DNA of 64,000 nucleotides, taken from contig CAWKGC010000025.1 in the NCBI GenBank assembly GCA_963849005.1, forward strand, positions 1 through 64,000, given 5' to 3'. Under the pieces are notes generated by a model. It was not told the DNA's origin, searched no databases, and saw nothing but the letters and a program-made list of their open reading frames with translations. A program made the position numbers and the translations under genes. This DNA is from CAWKGC01 sp963849005 (GTDB lineage Bacteria; Pseudomonadota; Gammaproteobacteria; Burkholderiales; Usitatibacteraceae). Below, one piece after another: positions 60,520-64,000 of this stretch (positions are counted from its first letter, which is position 1; every line of letters begins with the position of its first letter).

Positions 60520-61961
60520 TTACCTTTGCGTCCGGGGGCGGGCCGGTTGCCACCGCCGCTGGGGCTTGGCTGCGGGTGCCGGCCTCGATGCTGCTGCCGG
60601 CTTGGCGGCGCTCGCGCGTTCGCCGCCACCTCCGCCACCGCTGGGCGCTTCGCGGCCGCACTGCTGGCCGCGCCGCGATCGGCCTGCGCCTTGGCCTGCC
60701 CGCTGTTCGCGCCCTTCAGCGCGTTGTCGCGGCTCGAGGCCTGCGCCTTCTGCCGCGCGGCATCGCGGTCGGCGGATTGCGCCTTCTGCTGCGCCGCGCC
60801 GCGATCGACGTTTTGCGCTTTCTGCTGCGCCGCGCCGCGATCTGCGTTCTGCGCCTTTTTGCCGCGCCGCGATCGGCGCCTTGCGCCTTCTCTTTTGCCG
60901 CGCCACGGTCGGCGCCTTGCGCACGATCGCGCGCTGCCGACTTGTCGCCACCCCGCGGTCCTGCATCGTCTGCGAGGCTTTCGCGCGGCTCGCGTCACGG
61001 CTGGCGTCCTTGCCGCGGTACTGCTCGCGGCTGCCGGCCTGCTGCTTCTTCTCGAGGTTCTTGCGCGTCGCGTCGCCACCGCGATACGGAGTCGATACCG
61101 CGGCGCTCCGGGTTGTGGTTCCAGCTCGTGCGGCTGCTGTTGACGTCGATGCGCTTGTTGACGTTGATGTTGTTGTAACGGTTCACGTTGATGTCGACGT
61201 CGTGGCGGCCCCAATTGACGCCTCCCCACAGCGCATTGCTGACGCCGATTCCCACGCCATAGGCGATGCCGGTGGCGATGGTGCGCGAGAACCAGTAGCC
61301 GGGCGGCGGCGGGTAGTAGTACGGCGGGTAGGCGGGATACATCCACGGCCCGTAGACCACGGCCGGGTTGTAGGCCGGGACGTAGACGACCGGCGGCTGC
61401 GCCGGCTGGATGACGATCACCTGCGGCGGCGCGGCCTGCTGCACCACCACGGTCGCGGGCGCCGCTTCAGCGGGCGGGGCAGCCTCGTACGAGACCTTGA
61501 TCTGCTCGTTCGACTTGAGGTTGCCGGCCTTCTGCGCCTGCGCGCGCAGGCGCTGCACCGAGTCCATCACGTCCCCGGGCTGCGCGAGGAACGCGTCGCC
61601 GAGGTTCCTCACGTAGTCCGGCTTGTCGCCGAGCGTGATGACGACTTCGGGAAACGCGACCATCGAGGCCACCGACGGGTCCCAGGGCTCGTTCTCGACC
61701 ATCTTGACGGCATCGTCGCCCTTGGCGTCGGGGTGCGCCTTCGACCATTTCGCCGCCGCGGCGAAGTCGTCGGGATAGGTCGACGCCATCAGCACCTGCG
61801 AGAGCAGCGAATCCGGATACAGCGCGATCTGCGCCGTCATCTGGTCGAGCTGTTCGTTGGTGAAGGGCTTCGCATCCTGCGCCAGCGCCGGCAGGGCGAA
61901 AAGCACCTGGACCAGCAGCAACGCGCCGACGAGCCTCGATATTGCAGCAACCTTGTTTCAT
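60520..61961 (-). CDS. DUF3300 secreted protein with C-terminal 12-residue repeats (frameshifted)
   Basis: About 480 residues. Correcting one base after ATG 61961 gives a signal peptide (AISRLVGALLLVQVLFALPA), then the DUF3300 domain (NEQLDQMTAQIALYPDSLLS; MVENEPWDPSVASMVAFPEV), a Pro/Tyr-rich stretch (YPAYPPYYYPPPPGYWF) and Asn-rich segments. After breaks near 61080 and 60870 the tail has four copies of a 12-residue repeat like NVDRGAAQQKAQ (36-nt units near 60765-60870). The stop could be 60520 or 60515 depending on the last break. Function unknown. Confidence 0.78.
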
Positions 61962-62063
61962 TTTCTTGCCTCCCTCTTTCTCAATTCTCTGCTGGCATCG
62001 CGCACGTATCGATCGCGCGAAAACGCGCGTCGAGATGAAAATACGAATTTGCTGCTGCATGTC

Positions 62064-64000
62064 CTAGTTGAGTTTCACTCGCGACACTCCTGGATCTTGC
62101 CGTCGAACCTGAACGGCCGCCGGTCGAAGTAATCGATCGACACCGGAGAGCCAAGGTCGACGCCGACGTCGAAGGTCTCGCTGGCCGAGAACGCGCCGGG
62201 CACCGTGCGCTTCACCGTCGTGCGCGCGACTTCCTGCCCGTCGACCTTGAGCACCACGTCTGCCGGCGACAGCGGCTTGGCGCTCGCCAGGGTGGTCGTG
62301 ACCTCGATGCGGTGCTTGCCCGCCGGCACCGCGTTCGCCGAACGCGCGATGTAGCGCTCGATGATCATCATGTTGTACTCGTAGACCAGCCGGCCCTTGT
62401 CCATGTACAGCGTCAATCCGCCGCCGGAGCCGCCCAGCGCGTAAAGCACGCCCGAGGCGTTGTCGCCCAGCTCGGCGTCGATGGTCACCGTGTTGCTTTC
62501 CCGGCCGATGCCCGGCGCGGTGAATTCCGGCATGCGCGTGGTCTGGTCGCGTCGAACTGCCAGCTCGTGTAGGGCGTCTTGATGCGGTCCTCGGGATGCA
62601 GCCGCAGCCAGATGCCGGCGCCGAGCGGATAGACCTTGTTGGCGATGGCCTGCTGGTCGAACACCTTCTGCAATTGCGCCAGGCGCTGCGGCTCCTTCGC
62701 GGCCAGGTCGTCGGCCTCGCGAGAAGTCCCGGTCGATGTTGTAGAGCTCCCACTTGTCCTTGGCCGAGTCCCACTCGGCCAGGCCGGGCGCGCCGGGCAG
62801 CCAGGCACCAGCGGGCCGAAGGTCGCGGCCACCCAGCCGTCCTGGTAGATGGCGCGGCTGCCATTGTTGTCGAAGTACTGCACCTTCTTGCGCGTCGGCG
62901 CCTTGGCATCGGCGAACGTGTAGGCGAGGCTCACGCCGTCCATCGGGTCCTGCTTGAAGCCATCGACCACCTTCGGCGGCTTGATGCCGATCGATCTCGT
63001 AGAGCGTCGGCACGATGTCGTTGACGTGGTGGAACTGCGCGCGCGGCGTCCTGTCGGGCTTGATGCCCTTCGGCCAGGAGATCACCATCGGGTTGCGCGT
63101 GCCGCCGAAGTGCGAGGCCACCAGCTTGGTGTTCTGGAACGGCGTGTTGCCGGCCCAGGCCCAGCCGGCGTGGTACATGCTGTCGGTCTTCGCCGTGCCC
63201 AGCGCATCCAGGCCGCCGATCTTGTCGAGCGCGGCGAGTTGCTGCTCGACGGTGTTCGGGATGCCGTTCTGGGCGAGCAGCTCGCTGATGGTGCCGTTCT
63301 GGCCTTCGGCGCTCGCGCCGTTGTCGCCGAAGATGTAGATGACGATCGTGTTGTCGCGCACGCCGAGCCGCTCGAGCTCGTCGATCACCCTGCCCGCCTG
63401 CGCGTCGACGTGCTCGACGAAGCCGGCGTAGATCTCCATCAGCCGCTGCTGGAACGGGCGCTGCGATTCCGGAATGCTGTCCCACGACGGCATGGTCGGG
63501 CGCGCGGCGTGAGCTTGGTGTCCGCGGGAATCCAGCCGAGCTGCTTCTGGCGCGCGAAAACGCGTTCGCGATAGGCGTCCCAGCCATCGTCGAACTTGCC
63601 CTTGTACTTGTCGGACCATGCCTTGCGGACTGGTGCGGCCCGTGCCCTGCGCCGGGCGCCCAGTACATGAGGAACGGCTTGTCGGGGGAGAACGCCCGGT
63701 GCTTGCGCAGCCAGTCGATGCCGCGATCGCCATGTCTCGGCTCAGGTGGTAGTTCTCGTCGTGCGGCGGCTCGATCGCCTTGGTGTTCTCGACCAGCCGC
63801 GGCTCCCACTGCGAAGTCTCGCCGGCCAGGAAGCCGTAGAAGTAGTCGAAGCCGTGGCCGGTGGGCCAGCGATCGAACGGACCCATCGCCGTGGTCTGGT
63901 CGGCCGGCGTGTTGTGCCACTTGCCAAAGGCGGCGGTCTTGTAGCCGTAGTGCGCGCAGCACCTCGGCCATCGTCGCCGAGGTCTTCGGGATCACGCCGG
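62064..64000 (-). CDS. Arylsulfatase, type I sulfatase family (5' partial, frameshifted)
   Basis: The gene runs off the right edge, so the catalytic C-X-P-S-R region is not in view. Visible: AAFGKWHNTP (active-site Lys and His), GHGFDYFYGFLAGETSQWEP, FLMYWAPGAGHGPH, IYIFGDNGASAEG, HFGGTRNPMVISWPKG and the C-terminal beta domain (FRFDGKIQ). This pattern is the large S1_4-like arylsulfatase group. Breaks lie near 63735, 63620, 63510, 62995, 62800, 62550 and 62085; the last restores the usual ending VSRVKLN. Probably periplasmic. It may be co-oriented with DUF3300 by chance. Confidence 0.85.

Overview
High-GC chromosomal window from a Gram-negative bacterium, most likely a betaproteobacterium. 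The main support is gene order: rodZ-ispG-hisS-yfgM-bamB-der, hfq-hflX-hflK-hflC-hisZ-purA and rnr-rlmB on one strand, and glnE facing yhdP-nitrilase-tldD. Outer-membrane genes (waaF, bamB, yhdP, pilW) fit a diderm. About twenty genes have single-base reading-frame breaks, including essential ones (der, glnE), and conserved motifs resume in another frame a few bases later. This looks like uncorrected indels in a long-read or metagenome assembly, not decay. Such genes are annotated over their full reconstructed span.

Layout. 1-3802 (+): end of a surface-polysaccharide cluster (wecB, UDP-sugar dehydrogenase, wecA, low-molecular-weight tyrosine phosphatase). 3898-4860 (-): membrane GGDEF protein with a degenerate active site and a perfect CRP-type palindrome upstream. 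5117-11092 (+): ECF sigma factor, membrane Ser/Thr kinase, and two duplicated collagen-like secreted proteins around a small coiled-coil protein. 11173-13907 (-): M16 peptidase. 14133-35550 (-): a long housekeeping block for RNA decay and modification, purine, histidine and isoprenoid synthesis, the HflKC/HflX/Hfq module, outer-membrane assembly, tRNA charging and modification, and fatty-acid synthesis, with one tRNA-Leu on the + strand. 36095-37923 (+): cobalamin adenosyltransferase plus a sigma/anti-sigma pair. 37920-41983 (-): a tightly packed operon of three DAHP-synthase-family genes and a BtuF-like binding protein, preceded by an aromatic-residue leader peptide and intrinsic terminator (a transcription attenuator). 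42139-49714: msrB, a zinc-ribbon protein, tldD, nitrilase and yhdP. 49852-57666: glnE, a predicted adenylate cyclase, ilvE, a zf-CHCC protein, waaF and two secreted proteins. 57686-64000 (-): a double-CDGSH protein, a membrane protein, DUF2950 and DUF3300 proteins and a partial arylsulfatase.

The most distinctive feature is a dispersed family of intergenic palindromes whose outer ends read GGGGTCAGA (or GGGGCCAGA) and TCTGACCCC. Ten loci occur in 64 kb with several different cores. They often lie against stop codons, one lies inside a second 27-bp inverted repeat, and one appears to supply the start codon of a secreted protein. No mobilising enzyme is visible. The second highlight is the attenuator-controlled DAHP-synthase/BtuF operon, one of whose enzymes lacks the usual metal-binding cysteine.
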